Positions 29,458 through 39,374 of a DNA stretch of 64,000 bases are shown here, in pieces. A model generated the notes under the pieces. That model was not told where the DNA came from. It searched no databases and worked only from the letters and a program-made list of their open reading frames with translations. Position numbers and translations under genes: made by a program. Source of the stretch: an uncultured Roseobacter sp. (GTDB lineage: Bacteria > Pseudomonadota > Alphaproteobacteria > Rhodobacterales > Rhodobacteraceae); NCBI GenBank assembly GCA_913054455.1, contig CAJXIL010000001.1, positions 1-64,000 of the forward strand, written 5' to 3'. Positions within the stretch are counted from its first letter, which is position 1, and every line of letters starts with the position of its first letter.

Positions 29458-31119
29458 ATGTTCAGAATCGGCACACTCGTCCCGCGGTTTTCTCTACCAT
29501 GTCTGTTGCTGGGCGTGCTTTTGTTTGCCGCCTCCTTGACACCGTCTCTGATCCCCCGTGGCCCGGCTGTGCAGGGTATTCTTGGCGGGGTCCTAATTTC
29601 ACTTGGATACCTTTTTGGTCGAGCGGCTGATTTGATATGGCGCGCCGCCGATATGCCACGCCTGCAAGGAAAACTGGCCGCTTCTTTGAACCTCGCCCTC
29701 CTTGGCATCACTGTATCGGTGACCGTCTTGACTATTTGGTTCCACTTGGACTGGCAGAATGAACTGCGGCAGAAAATGGGACTGGAACCTGCAGAAGCGC
29801 AATACCTCACGACCATTCTTGTCTCAGCGCTCATCACATTTGCCATTGCATTCGTCATGGGCATTTTGATTTCGGGGGTATTTAGATGGGTCAGAGCAGC
29901 CTTTTATCGGATTATGCCTGTTCGGCGCGCAAATATTCTTGGGGTTATCACTGTCATTCTCCTCCTATTTGTTGTTACGCGTGACGGTCTTTTCGATCGC
30001 GCTGTTACGGGGCTGGATGAAAGCTATGAAGCCGCGCAAAAGTTATTCGAAAATGCTCCGCCTAGGCCAACAGCAGAGCACAAGGCAGGATCTGCCGCGT
30101 CCTTGATCGACTGGGCGGCGATGGGACAGCCCGGTCGTGATTTTGTGATGACTGGCCCTGATGCGAAAGCGATCTCTGCGTTTTCCGGTAAGCCAGCGCT
30201 TGAACCAATCCGTGTCTACGTCGGACGTGCGAATGGTGACACGGCTAAAGAACGGGCGCAGCTGGCTCTTGCCGAACTCAAACGGCTCAAAGCCTTTAAT
30301 CGAAAGGTACTGATTGTTGCCAGCCCCACGGGAACCGGCTGGATGGATCCTGGCTCCCACGACCCGGTTGAGTACATGCACAACGGAGATATCGCGACGG
30401 TGAGTGCGCAGTATTCCTATCTTCAATCGCCTCTGGCGCTGGTTTTGGAAACCAAGACCGGCTTGGATCAGGCCACCGCCCTTCTCGAAACCGTGCATGA
30501 GTACTGGAAAACACTGCCGCAGGACAGCAGACCCCGCCTTTACGCGCATGGATTGAGCCTTGGCGCCTGGTCCTCCATGTATGCTACCAACCTTTTCAGG
30601 CTCGTCGGAGACCCGATTGATGGTGCTTTTTGGGTCGGTCCGCCGTTTCCCTCCCGTTTCTGGCAATATGTTCAGCACTCACGTCGGCCAGGCAGCTCTT
30701 GGTGGTTGCCGACAATCGGCGATGGCTCATTGGTCCGATACGCTTCTCATATCTCGGATGCATCACAAGCCAAATCGGAGTGGGGCAGTATGCGCATTGT
30801 TTTTCTGCAATACTCGAGCGATCCCATTGTTTTCTATGATCCCTATTCTCTGTGGCGGGCGCCGCCCTGGATGAATGACCCACCCGCTCATGATGTTTCT
30901 ACGCGCCTTAAGTTCATCCCGATTGTGACCCAGTTTCAGCTCGCGTTCGATTTGGCTTTGGCTTTTGATGCCCCTGCGGGCCACGGTCACGCCTACTACG
31001 CCCAAGACTATATCGCCCCATGGGCAGAGGTGACCGCCCCTGAGGACTGGACGCAAGAGGACACCAGGCGGTTGAAAGAGAGATGCAACTTGGGTGTGCA
31101 GCAGGGGTGTAGAAACTGA
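29458..31119 (+). CDS. Membrane-anchored alpha/beta-hydrolase (DUF2319-like)
   Basis: N-terminal TM segments (SLTPSLIPRGPAVQGILGGVLISLGYLFG), YAHGLSLGAWSSM nucleophile elbow. Confidence 0.75.
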   Translation: MFRIGTLVPRFSLPCLLLGVLLFAASLTPSLIPRGPAVQGILGGVLISLGYLFGRAADLIWRAADMPRLQGKLAASLNLALLGITVSVTVLTIWFHLDWQNELRQKMGLEPAEAQYLTTILVSALITFAIAFVMGILISGVFRWVRAAFYRIMPVRRANILGVITVILLLFVVTRDGLFDRAVTGLDESYEAAQKLFENAPPRPTAEHKAGSAASLIDWAAMGQPGRDFVMTGPDAKAISAFSGKPALEPIRVYVGRANGDTAKERAQLALAELKRLKAFNRKVLIVASPTGTGWMDPGSHDPVEYMHNGDIATVSAQYSYLQSPLALVLETKTGLDQATALLETVHEYWKTLPQDSRPRLYAHGLSLGAWSSMYATNLFRLVGDPIDGAFWVGPPFPSRFWQYVQHSRRPGSSWWLPTIGDGSLVRYASHISDASQAKSEWGSMRIVFLQYSSDPIVFYDPYSLWRAPPWMNDPPAHDVSTRLKFIPIVTQFQLAFDLALAFDAPAGHGHAYYAQDYIAPWAEVTAPEDWTQEDTRRLKERCNLGVQQGCRN

Positions 31120-31350
31120 CACTCCACTTGCTGAGCCGCTCAGTACCCCTTGCAAGGTGGCTCGTGAAAACGGCGCAAAACTGACAAATAAGGCTCTCTT
31201 GGCGTGGCAGAATGAGTCTCAGCTGGACCTGCCTCATACATCGACGGCAGGTCTGCGGACAAATCACCATTTCGCTGCGGCTGCGCCAATGTCGGCTTTT
31301 GGTCTGGCTAAGTTAGTGACACAACGCAGTTTGCAACCTACGGTACCCAG

Positions 31351-31812
31351 ATGAACGCAACAGACAATCAAATGCATAAGGTCATATTTGATCTCGGCTC
31401 TGACATTTGGCATGGTCATTCAACTGAAAGTGTGTGGGCAACCAACCTTGGTTCGGGTGTCTATCGGCTTGAGAATTCGCCGTTCTTTGCAAAGGGCATC
31501 AGCTTCCGGGACGCTGTCATGACAAGCCAGGTCGAAGGCCAGATAAAAGTTGTCGGCCTCGGTCCAAAATCTGGGCATTCTACATACCGAATTCTTGTTT
31601 TGCAGGACAAGCATGATCCTGGGTTGTTTGCCGAATCGTGGAAACCGCTCGAGCATCTTGGATGCTCATACGAACATGGAAACTTTGGGTATCAACTGTA
31701 TGCGATAGACGTTCCCGCGAGTGTAGATATCGAAACTGCGTATGCTTTTTTGGAACGCGGAGAACAAAAGGGGGCGTGGGATTTCGAGGAAGGCCACTGC
31801 GGTCATTTTTGA
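31351..31812 (+). CDS. DUF4265-like hypothetical protein
   Basis: HKVIFDLGSDIWHGHSTESVWATNLGSGVYRLENSPFFAKGISFRDAV. Confidence 0.65.
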   Translation: MNATDNQMHKVIFDLGSDIWHGHSTESVWATNLGSGVYRLENSPFFAKGISFRDAVMTSQVEGQIKVVGLGPKSGHSTYRILVLQDKHDPGLFAESWKPLEHLGCSYEHGNFGYQLYAIDVPASVDIETAYAFLERGEQKGAWDFEEGHCGHF

Positions 31813-31993
31813 AAACACCTTGCATTGATTATTTTTATGACTTCGCATTGAAGCAGCCATTCGTGCGTCCCGCTGCATCAGTCACTCTGGGCTCACCGCC
31901 GCCGTTCGCCGCGCCAAATCGACACAGAGATCGGAGATCAAGGCGGCTGAGCGGGACCTTACTGCCACAAATAAATATGGTCTCATTGCCTGC

Positions 31994-32728
31994 TTAGTCG
32001 ATATTGTAGCTTGGCAATTGGGCTAGCGCGTTGCGCAAGGCATCCCCCCAGCTTGAAGAAACCGCTTGGTAATAGGCATCGTCCACTTCGATCCGTGGTC
32101 TCGCGGTGGCTACAAAGCTGTCTTGAAAATAGACATGAAGATCAAGGGGGAGCCCAACTGACAAATTCGCCTTAATCGTTGAATCAAATGAGACGATCAG
32201 CAGTTTGACGGCGTCCTCAAATGACATGTCAGGGTCGTAGGCCCGTACAAGGATCGGCTTGCCATATTTGGCTTCGCCAATCTGGAAGAACGGGTTGTCC
32301 TCCGTGATTTCAATGAAATTGCCTTCGGGGTAGATCAAAAACATCGTCGGTGCCCCGCCTTTGATCTGGCCTCCTACAATCACCGAGGCTTTGAATTTCG
32401 ACGATGCTTGCTGTCCTTCAGTATGGCTATCGGAAATCACTTCTCTCAATGTCGAGCCTACAAGCCGGGCGATCTGAAACATTGTTGGCAGTTCCAATAT
32501 GGAGGGGCTGCGTTCCGTTGTGATCTTTGACCGTTCCTCTAGGAGACTAACCAGGGATTGGGTTGTTGCAAGATTGCCCGATGTCATCAGCGTGATGACC
32601 CGTTCGCCCGGAACATCCCAAGTGAACATTTTTCGCGTGACCGAGAAATTATCTACGCCTGCGTTGGTGCGGGTATCGGACATGAAAACCAAGCCCTTGT
32701 TCAATCGTAGTCCGACGCAATAGGTCAT
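31994..32728 (-). CDS. Anbu (ancestral proteasome beta-like) peptidase
   Basis: MTYCVGLRLNKGLVFMSDTRTNAGVDNFSVTRKMFTW (Thr2 candidate nucleophile); downstream of alpha-E/transglutaminase/ATP-grasp genes as in known Anbu clusters. Confidence 0.88.
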   Translation of the reverse strand: MTYCVGLRLNKGLVFMSDTRTNAGVDNFSVTRKMFTWDVPGERVITLMTSGNLATTQSLVSLLEERSKITTERSPSILELPTMFQIARLVGSTLREVISDSHTEGQQASSKFKASVIVGGQIKGGAPTMFLIYPEGNFIEITEDNPFFQIGEAKYGKPILVRAYDPDMSFEDAVKLLIVSFDSTIKANLSVGLPLDLHVYFQDSFVATARPRIEVDDAYYQAVSSSWGDALRNALAQLPSYNID

Positions 32729-32775
32729 TGTTATGGTCCAGTACGGGGTAGAAAGTTCGAAACAGTCTCCCGTAT

Positions 32776-33573
32776 CTATTGCTGAATTTGCAGCGATACA
32801 ATCATCGTCTCGTCCAAAGCGCCCCTGCGAATGCCCGTGATGGGTGCCGCATCTCGTGAATCGAGGCCAGTTGCGATCCTGACGTAACGCTCGTCCGGTG
32901 AAATGCCATTCGAGACGTCAAAGCCGACCCACCCCAGCCCCTCAAGATGGGCCTCGGCCCAGGCGTGGCTGGCATCTTGATCGATCCGGTCGTCCATCAT
33001 GAGATATCCACTAACGTAGCGTGCTGGAATGCCTGCCACCCGCGTCGCAGCAACGAAGATTTGCGCATGGTCCTGGCAAACGCCACCACCAGCCTTCAGC
33101 GCCTCTTCGGCGCTGGTCCCTGCGAAGGTATTCGCTTCGCCATAGGGTGCCGCTGCGAGTATTTCTTTTGACAATGCGTGGAGATTGCTCAGCGTATCGC
33201 CTTTGGCACGGATTTGTTTAGCGAGCTTGCGAATTCCACGGCCAGGTGTTGTGCGGGGCGTGGATTGGCAAAAATGCCAAAGCGGTGCCTTGCCGTAGAT
33301 TTTGCCAAAGATACCATCAGATGAATGGGTTTCGACCACGCCTGAGACCTGAACTGAGACTTCGGTCGTGCCGGCATCGGCCTGAACCAATAGCGTTTGG
33401 TTTTGATATTGATCTTGAAACTCAAGCTCCTGCACCCCGCCGGAAATCGAGATATTCCAGTCCAGAACCGTTTGGTGCTTTGTGGAGGTCGGGGTCAGGC
33501 GCACCTGTTGCAAGCCGTAAGAGACCGGTGCATCATAGGTGTATTGGGTCGTATGAGAGATTTCCAGTTTCAT
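32776..33573 (-). CDS. Transglutaminase-like (papain-fold) protein with N-terminal beta domain
   Basis: ISHTTQYTYDAPVSYGLQQVRLTP..., GGGVCQDHAQIFVAATRVAGIPARYVSGYL, DASHAWAEAHLEGLGWVGFD. Confidence 0.92.
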   Translation of the reverse strand: MKLEISHTTQYTYDAPVSYGLQQVRLTPTSTKHQTVLDWNISISGGVQELEFQDQYQNQTLLVQADAGTTEVSVQVSGVVETHSSDGIFGKIYGKAPLWHFCQSTPRTTPGRGIRKLAKQIRAKGDTLSNLHALSKEILAAAPYGEANTFAGTSAEEALKAGGGVCQDHAQIFVAATRVAGIPARYVSGYLMMDDRIDQDASHAWAEAHLEGLGWVGFDVSNGISPDERYVRIATGLDSRDAAPITGIRRGALDETMIVSLQIQQ

Positions 33574-33585
33574 AGTTTCAAATGC

Positions 33586-34527
33586 CTATCCGATGAACCG
33601 ATAGTCTTTTTCGATTTGCTGTCCGATCGCGTTGATGTCGTCGATAAAGGCTGTGATGAATTGATGCAGTCCCTCGTCAAAAACTGTTGCAATCGTGTGC
33701 CCGCGTAGCCTGTCACGCTGCGCGCTAATCATGTCGTGACAGGTCAAACGGGTGCCATAATCCTTGGCGAGAAAACCGAGACTCTCTTCTAGAATTCGGC
33801 TGCAAAAGGACAGAGAGCGTGGAAAGCGTGGGTCAAGAATGAGGAAGTCAGCGACGCTGGCGGGCGTCATGTTTTCATCGTTGAGCCAGCGAAACGACCG
33901 GTGCGCAGAAACCGAGCGCAAAATGGTTTCCCATTGCACGTTATCCAAAGCAGACCCGACAAAACTGGCGGAAGGTAATAGCGTGTAATACTTCACATCA
34001 ATGATCCGCGCTGTATTGTCTGCTCTTTCCAATGCGATGCCCATTTGGGTGAAATCAAAAATATCATTGCGCAGCATTGTGCCGTGCAGAGCCCCGCGGA
34101 CCAATGCGCTATGGCGGCGAATCTCTCCGAGCACGGCTGGTAGGTCCGTTTCCTTGACAGGTGACTTGAGTGTCTGTTTCAAGCCCATCCAGCCCTCATT
34201 GACAGCCTCCCACACCTCTGTGGTCAAGGCGGTTCGAACCATACGGGCGTTGGTCCGTGCTTTTTCGACAGCTGAGAGAACACTTGACAGATTGGCGGGG
34301 TCACGCAGCAGGAAATCCACCACATAGGCGGCTTCGTAGGTGTCGTATTTTGCGTCATAATTGCTGCGGGCACCCGCTGTGGTCACAACAGATTTCCATT
34401 CGGAAGCAGGATCATTGGACCGTGTCAGAGCAATCCTGAAACCGGCTTCGACAAGGCGCGCAGTATTTTCGCAGCGTTCCAATAAGCGAAACATCCAATA
34501 GAGGCCACCCGCGGTTTTTCCAAGCAT
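33586..34527 (-). CDS. Alpha-E domain protein (DUF403)
   Basis: MLGKTAGGLYWMFRLLERCENTARLVEAGFR...; between the transglutaminase and ATP-grasp genes. Confidence 0.9.
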   Translation of the reverse strand: MLGKTAGGLYWMFRLLERCENTARLVEAGFRIALTRSNDPASEWKSVVTTAGARSNYDAKYDTYEAAYVVDFLLRDPANLSSVLSAVEKARTNARMVRTALTTEVWEAVNEGWMGLKQTLKSPVKETDLPAVLGEIRRHSALVRGALHGTMLRNDIFDFTQMGIALERADNTARIIDVKYYTLLPSASFVGSALDNVQWETILRSVSAHRSFRWLNDENMTPASVADFLILDPRFPRSLSFCSRILEESLGFLAKDYGTRLTCHDMISAQRDRLRGHTIATVFDEGLHQFITAFIDDINAIGQQIEKDYRFIG

Positions 34528-34531
34528 TCTG

Positions 34532-35959
34532 CTAGTCCTCCAGAACCCAAGTGTCTTTGGTGCCGCCGCCCTGACTAGAGTTGACCACCAGAGAACCGGC
34601 CTTCAAAGCTACGCGGGTCAGCCCGCCAGGGGCTATGTCAATACCCTCAGGAGATACCAGGGCAAAGGGCCGTAGATCGACGTGACGCGGCGCAAGGCCT
34701 TTTTTGGCAAAGATGGGCACTGTCGACAAAGACAGGGTTGGCTGCGCGATATAGTTGCCTGGATTTCTGCGCAGTTTGGCGGCAAAGGAGGACAGCTCTT
34801 TCTTGCTGGCCGCTGGCCCCACAAGCATCCCGTAGCCGCCTGAACCGTGAACCTCTTTCACCACAAGCTCTGCCAGATGTTCCAGCACATAGGCCAGCGA
34901 GTCTGGTTCTGAACAGCGCCATGTCTCGACGTTCTTCAAGATTGCTTTCTCGCCAGTATAGAACTCGATGATATCAGGCATGTAGGAGTAGATCGCTTTG
35001 TCGTCAGCAATGCCTGTACCAGGTGCGTTGGCAATCGTGATGTTGCCGGCGCGGTAGACATCCATGATCCCCGGAACACCCAGCATGGAGTCTGGGTTGA
35101 AATTCAGCGGGTCAAGATATTCATCATCGACCCTGCGATACAGAACATCGATATTCTTGTAGCCCCTGGTTGTTCGCATTGCGATGTGGCCGTCCACGAC
35201 CATCAGATCATGACCTTCTACCAGCTCGACGCCCATCTGATCGGCGAGAAACGAATGCTCAAAATAGGCAGAGTTGTGAATTCCAGGCGTCAGAATGGCC
35301 ACAGTGGGTTTGCCAGCGCATCCTTGGGGCGCACATGCGGCAAGGGAGCGCCGCAGGTTCTTGGGATAGTCGCTGACCCGTTGAACTTTGATCTGGCTAA
35401 ACAGTTCGGGGAACATGTGCAGCATCGTTTCGCGATTTTCCAGCATATAGGACACACCCGACGGGGTACGGGCGTTGTCTTCTAGCACGTAAAAATCATC
35501 CTCACCCGTGCGCACCAGATCAGTGCCAACGATGTGGGTGTAGACTTTACCCGGTGGTGTGATGCCGATCATCTGCGGCAGGAACGCTTCATTGCGCGAA
35601 ATCAATTCAGTTGGCACGATCCCCGCCCGCAGGATTTCTTGTCGGTGATAAATGTCGTGCAGGAAAGCATTGATGGCAACCACACGCTGCTTGATCCCTT
35701 TGGACAATTTTGTCCACTCGCGGTTTGCGATGATCCTGGGGATCAGGTCAAACGGGATCAAACGTTCTTGGGCCTCGGCTTGCCCATAGACATTAAAGGT
35801 GATGCCGGTTCGTCTAAAAAACGCCTCGGCTTCCTTTGATTTCTTTGAAAGACGCGTGGGGTCTTCGTTTGCAAACCACTTTTGGTATTCGGCATACGGA
35901 GCGCGTACGCCATCTGAACCCAAAAGCATTTCATCAAAGTGGCGGCGTTCTAAATCCAT
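34532..35959 (-). CDS. Circularly permuted type-2 ATP-grasp (DUF404/DUF407)
   Basis: FYVLEDNARTPSGVSYMLENR, VKEVHGSGGYGMLVGPAASK, RHVDLRPFALVSPEGIDIAPGGLTRVALKAGSLVVNSSQGGGTKDTWVL. Confidence 0.93.
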   Translation of the reverse strand: MDLERRHFDEMLLGSDGVRAPYAEYQKWFANEDPTRLSKKSKEAEAFFRRTGITFNVYGQAEAQERLIPFDLIPRIIANREWTKLSKGIKQRVVAINAFLHDIYHRQEILRAGIVPTELISRNEAFLPQMIGITPPGKVYTHIVGTDLVRTGEDDFYVLEDNARTPSGVSYMLENRETMLHMFPELFSQIKVQRVSDYPKNLRRSLAACAPQGCAGKPTVAILTPGIHNSAYFEHSFLADQMGVELVEGHDLMVVDGHIAMRTTRGYKNIDVLYRRVDDEYLDPLNFNPDSMLGVPGIMDVYRAGNITIANAPGTGIADDKAIYSYMPDIIEFYTGEKAILKNVETWRCSEPDSLAYVLEHLAELVVKEVHGSGGYGMLVGPAASKKELSSFAAKLRRNPGNYIAQPTLSLSTVPIFAKKGLAPRHVDLRPFALVSPEGIDIAPGGLTRVALKAGSLVVNSSQGGGTKDTWVLED

Positions 35960-36007
35960 AAGAACACTTTAGGAGGTACTGATGCTTTAGCAATGCGTAT
36001 TGTTCGG

Positions 36008-36787
36008 TCAGATAATTCGCGACACATTAACTGCCTGTTTTTTGAGCGACATACTGCCGTAGGAGGTCATGAAAGAGACGTCTGCTGCGTCCCTGCCCAC
36101 ACCAATTCGGGCAATCTCGCTCGCTTTTGCCATGCCGGTCGGGTCGACCAAATGCCACTGGCCCTCTAGATAAACCTCTGCCACGGCGTGAAAATCCTGG
36201 GGGGTGACATCTGGCGCATAGGCGCTCACAAATCGGGCGGGAATGCCCACTGCACGTGCCATTGCGATCAAGACATGCGCATAGTCACGACAAACGCCTG
36301 CACGCGCCCCAAAACTGTCCGTTGCGGTTGTCATACCGTTGCTCACAAGGTTGTCGTAGGTGAATTCGTTCCTGATCCATTTGGACATCACTGCAATCAA
36401 CTGCCCACCAGAACGCGGCCCAAACAAAGCTGGGACAGAATTCAGGAAGTCTTCAGGGTGACAGTATCTTGAGGGCATCAGAAATTTAGTGACCTCACTG
36501 GGGATCTGGTTGAGCGGTGTGGTTTGCAGATCAGACAGTTCAACACTTTGCCGATCTACCACGACCTTGGTTTGATACAGGCACTCAAACGCGTCGGCCA
36601 CGCGCAGCCAGCGCCTGATCCCAACCTGCTCTTCACCTCGCACAATATTGGTTTCAATATCGGATGAAATGCGAAACTGCATCTCCTCGAGCCGTTGCTC
36701 GGGATCTTGTGCCACCTCAATCTGCAGCAAAAGATCGCAAGGCTGTGCGCATGTGTAGATGAGGTGGGCCTGAATCGATAGAAGCAA
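36008..36787 (-). CDS. Second transglutaminase-like protein
   Basis: FGARAGVCRDYAHVLIAMARAVGIPARFVSAYAPDVTPQDFHAVAEVYLEGQWHLVDPTG. Confidence 0.92.
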   Translation of the reverse strand: MLLSIQAHLIYTCAQPCDLLLQIEVAQDPEQRLEEMQFRISSDIETNIVRGEEQVGIRRWLRVADAFECLYQTKVVVDRQSVELSDLQTTPLNQIPSEVTKFLMPSRYCHPEDFLNSVPALFGPRSGGQLIAVMSKWIRNEFTYDNLVSNGMTTATDSFGARAGVCRDYAHVLIAMARAVGIPARFVSAYAPDVTPQDFHAVAEVYLEGQWHLVDPTGMAKASEIARIGVGRDAADVSFMTSYGSMSLKKQAVNVSRII

Positions 36788-37051
36788 GAGGTATCCTCAC
36801 GGGGCGAGCAGGGCGAAAACGTATGACGTTTATGCTCTCATCTTACGGCCAAAGTGTCGATGCATTTTCCGGCTAAGGCCCAATGGGCCGTTCGGATAAC
36901 CCAGCTGTCTGAGACGGGCAAATCTAGCTCAGTGTGGGCTGTGCTTTCCCTACTTTTCGGAAAGCTTAGGGAGCCAACCGCAACGGAGATTGGAATGCGA
37001 GGGTGCCTTTTGCATCAGCTGGGGCCATATAGTTACCAGAGGGCAGCTAAA

Positions 37052-37840
37052 TCAGTGCAGTTGACTTGGTTGTACAAACCGAAGCCGAAACCGATCCCAC
37101 AAGGCCCTGAACGGGTTCCTTTGGGGCGGGGTTGCCTCACGAGATTTTTCCGAAATAAATTCTGCCAGTTTCTGGACATTTGGTTCAAGGAAATAGGTGC
37201 CATGCTTTCCCTCCAAGAAGTCCCAAGAATACTGGGAGTTCCGCTCACTCCAGAATTCAATGGGGTTTCGCGTTGAGAGGAATGGATTGAACCCGCTCTC
37301 ACGGCCAAACAGCATGAACCTTTGGCCGCGGTAGGTTCTCTTACCGATGTAGTCTATCGACAAAAGATAGGGGGACACGCCTGCGTCATCCATCATTTGT
37401 ATCGCCATGGATTCGGCAATTGGCGCACCTTGGCAATTGCCGCCAATGAGAAAGCTCGAGGCGCCTTTCACCTGCCTGACGCTTTCAATGTAGCGTTTCG
37501 CAAGGGGTTCGTTGAACCTAGTTTTCAGCCCCCATTTGTTCGTAATACCGCTAAACGAACCCATGGCATAGAGAGGCTGGTTTTCGTCCAAATGGTTGGC
37601 CAGAAGGAAAGGTTCGGCCCAGCTGTTGAAGCACCAAAACAAGGGTGGTTTCTTTCCTTTGGTATTCCAGGCAAGAAAGTCCCCAACAGCGCTAGGTGCA
37701 TGTTTTGAGGCCCGGTTCTTTTCGGCCAAGATAGCGGCAAAAATGTCTTCGAACTCAGCTGCGGGCCCCGGCGACAGGGTCTCAGGAAGCATTTTGTTCG
37801 GCACATAGCTCCAACGTTTATAGGCATCGGTATTGGTCAT
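37052..37840 (-). CDS. Thioesterase-domain (NRPS/PKS type) alpha/beta-hydrolase with predicted Cys nucleophile
   Basis: KKPPLFWCFNSWAEPFLLANHLDENQPLYAMGS; YIESVRQVKGASSFLIGGNCQGAPIAESMA (Cys where GxSxG Ser is expected); LLSIDY; GKHGTYFLEPNVQKLAEFI (catalytic His). Confidence 0.72.
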   Translation of the reverse strand: MTNTDAYKRWSYVPNKMLPETLSPGPAAEFEDIFAAILAEKNRASKHAPSAVGDFLAWNTKGKKPPLFWCFNSWAEPFLLANHLDENQPLYAMGSFSGITNKWGLKTRFNEPLAKRYIESVRQVKGASSFLIGGNCQGAPIAESMAIQMMDDAGVSPYLLSIDYIGKRTYRGQRFMLFGRESGFNPFLSTRNPIEFWSERNSQYSWDFLEGKHGTYFLEPNVQKLAEFISEKSREATPPQRNPFRALWDRFRLRFVQPSQLH

Positions 37841-37905
37841 GTCGGTTCTATTTCTTGATCACCGAAGCGGGCGGAACCCTTGGAGGGGAGGGGATGAAAA
37901 GTAGT

Positions 37906-38166
37906 TTAGACCAGCCGCGCAACGACATCATAAACAGATTCAGTCCGCCTCATGAATGTTTCAGGATGCACTCGGAGTTTGAAAGTGTTCTGTAGTTCGA
38001 TGGCCATGGTAACTGCGTCAATAGAATCCAAATCATACTCCGACAAGAGGTCGGACGCATCCAGGCTATCAGTTGGCTCCCCAATGATGGTTGCCAGATA
38101 GACCAAAATCCAACGGTTCAAGGTTTCGCTATCAAGGGTTTGTACCGCGTGCACGGAGGGCTCCAT
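37906..38166 (-). CDS. Stand-alone acyl/peptidyl carrier protein
   Basis: 86 aa with LLSEYDLDSIDAVTMAIELQNTF (phosphopantetheine-attachment DSI motif). Confidence 0.85.
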   Translation of the reverse strand: MEPSVHAVQTLDSETLNRWILVYLATIIGEPTDSLDASDLLSEYDLDSIDAVTMAIELQNTFKLRVHPETFMRRTESVYDVVARLV

Positions 38167-38205
38167 TCAAAGTCAGAGGGAAGAATGAGGATGCAGGCAA
38201 GTGCA

Positions 38206-39258
38206 TTATGTTGTCTTATAGTGGCGCTCAAGGAGGTTCAGTATTTTAGCGGCGACATCGACCTTTTTTCCTTGCCATGGGTAGTAAAAGGACAGGAGCG
38301 CCGGGCTCGCATTGAATTCCAGCAGCCAGTAATTGTCGTCCGTGGCCGGCACCGTGTAATTCTCAATCACCAGGTCGACACCAGAGTAAAGCAGGCCGGG
38401 AATTTCCTTGCAGGCTTTGGCGACGATCTCTCGATAGCTGGGGTGTACCTCGTCCCAGAACAAATAACTGTCCGCCCCTGCCGTCGCATTGGAGACGCCG
38501 CTTAGGAAAACGCGCTCGCCGGCTGACGGAATATCCTCCAGTGTCCGGCCGTGACGCTCCAGATACTCGCAAATGGCCTCGCCGATGGGAAACTGAGGGT
38601 GTGTTGGCAGTTTGCGCTCGGCGCGTTCCGCGTTTTTAGCTTGCGCCAGTTGCAACAAAGACGAGCATCCATCACCGACCACACTGCAGGGGCGCCCGTA
38701 GCGGATCCCGACGACCTCCGGTTCAACGTAAAAAAACCGAAAATGTTCGCCGGTGACACTCTCTTCGATCAGGATGTTGGGAAAGCGCGCAGCAACGCGA
38801 TCAATTGCGGTTTTGAGCCAGGCCTCCTCAGTGATGTTTGGGAAAACGCAACGTCCCTCAGACCCGTGATTGGGTTTAACGCAGATCGGACCAGAGAAAT
38901 CCTTAAAGGATGCATAGGCAGCTTCGAGATTGCGCCGGCGAAAGAACTGGCCTTTGGGGACGCTAAAGCCCTTGCTGGAAAGATGCTGTTTGCATTTAAA
39001 TTTGTGGGCTATCAGCAATGAGGCATCGTGGTTCACATTCAGGCCAATGCGGTCCCATTCGTCACTGCCCTGTGCCAGCAACATGCCGCGCGCATAAAAG
39101 AATTCTTGGCCGGCGATGTAGAATGTGAGCCAGGTATTCCGCTTACCCCCAGATTGTACAATTTTTGTGACAGTGGGGATTCCCCTGGCCTCTGCTGCTG
39201 CCTTTACATGGGTGGAATGCAGGTCCAGTTTGGCCTCTGGAGCTTCAAGAATCGGCAC
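38206..39258 (-). CDS. ATP-grasp ligase resembling the ATP-grasp domain of cyanophycin synthetase/GshAB
   Basis: PICVKPNHGSEGRCV, SVTGEHFRFFYVEPEVVGIRYGRPCSVVGDGCSSLLQLAQAKN, GERVFLSGVSNATAGADSYLFWDEVHPSYREIVAKACKEIPGLLYSGVDLV, WLLEFNASPALLSFYYPW. GTG start at 39258 chosen because AAGGGGG lies just upstream; the ORF track opens at 39429. Confidence 0.78.
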   Translation of the reverse strand: MPILEAPEAKLDLHSTHVKAAAEARGIPTVTKIVQSGGKRNTWLTFYIAGQEFFYARGMLLAQGSDEWDRIGLNVNHDASLLIAHKFKCKQHLSSKGFSVPKGQFFRRRNLEAAYASFKDFSGPICVKPNHGSEGRCVFPNITEEAWLKTAIDRVAARFPNILIEESVTGEHFRFFYVEPEVVGIRYGRPCSVVGDGCSSLLQLAQAKNAERAERKLPTHPQFPIGEAICEYLERHGRTLEDIPSAGERVFLSGVSNATAGADSYLFWDEVHPSYREIVAKACKEIPGLLYSGVDLVIENYTVPATDDNYWLLEFNASPALLSFYYPWQGKKVDVAAKILNLLERHYKTT

Positions 39259-39374
39259 TTCTGCCCCCTTGCTTCTTGTGAATGCATGCGGTCTTGACCT
39301 ACTGGTCGAAAGGGGTAACAAGCTTAAATAGTTAAATTGTTTCAAACCTATCAAAAAAATTTGAGAGGGTGTCA

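Noticed and set aside
36854-37276. 140-aa plus-strand ORF in the gap between the Anbu block and the thioesterase gene
   Set aside because: Over half overlaps the thioesterase gene; no recognisable motif or convincing ribosome-binding site.
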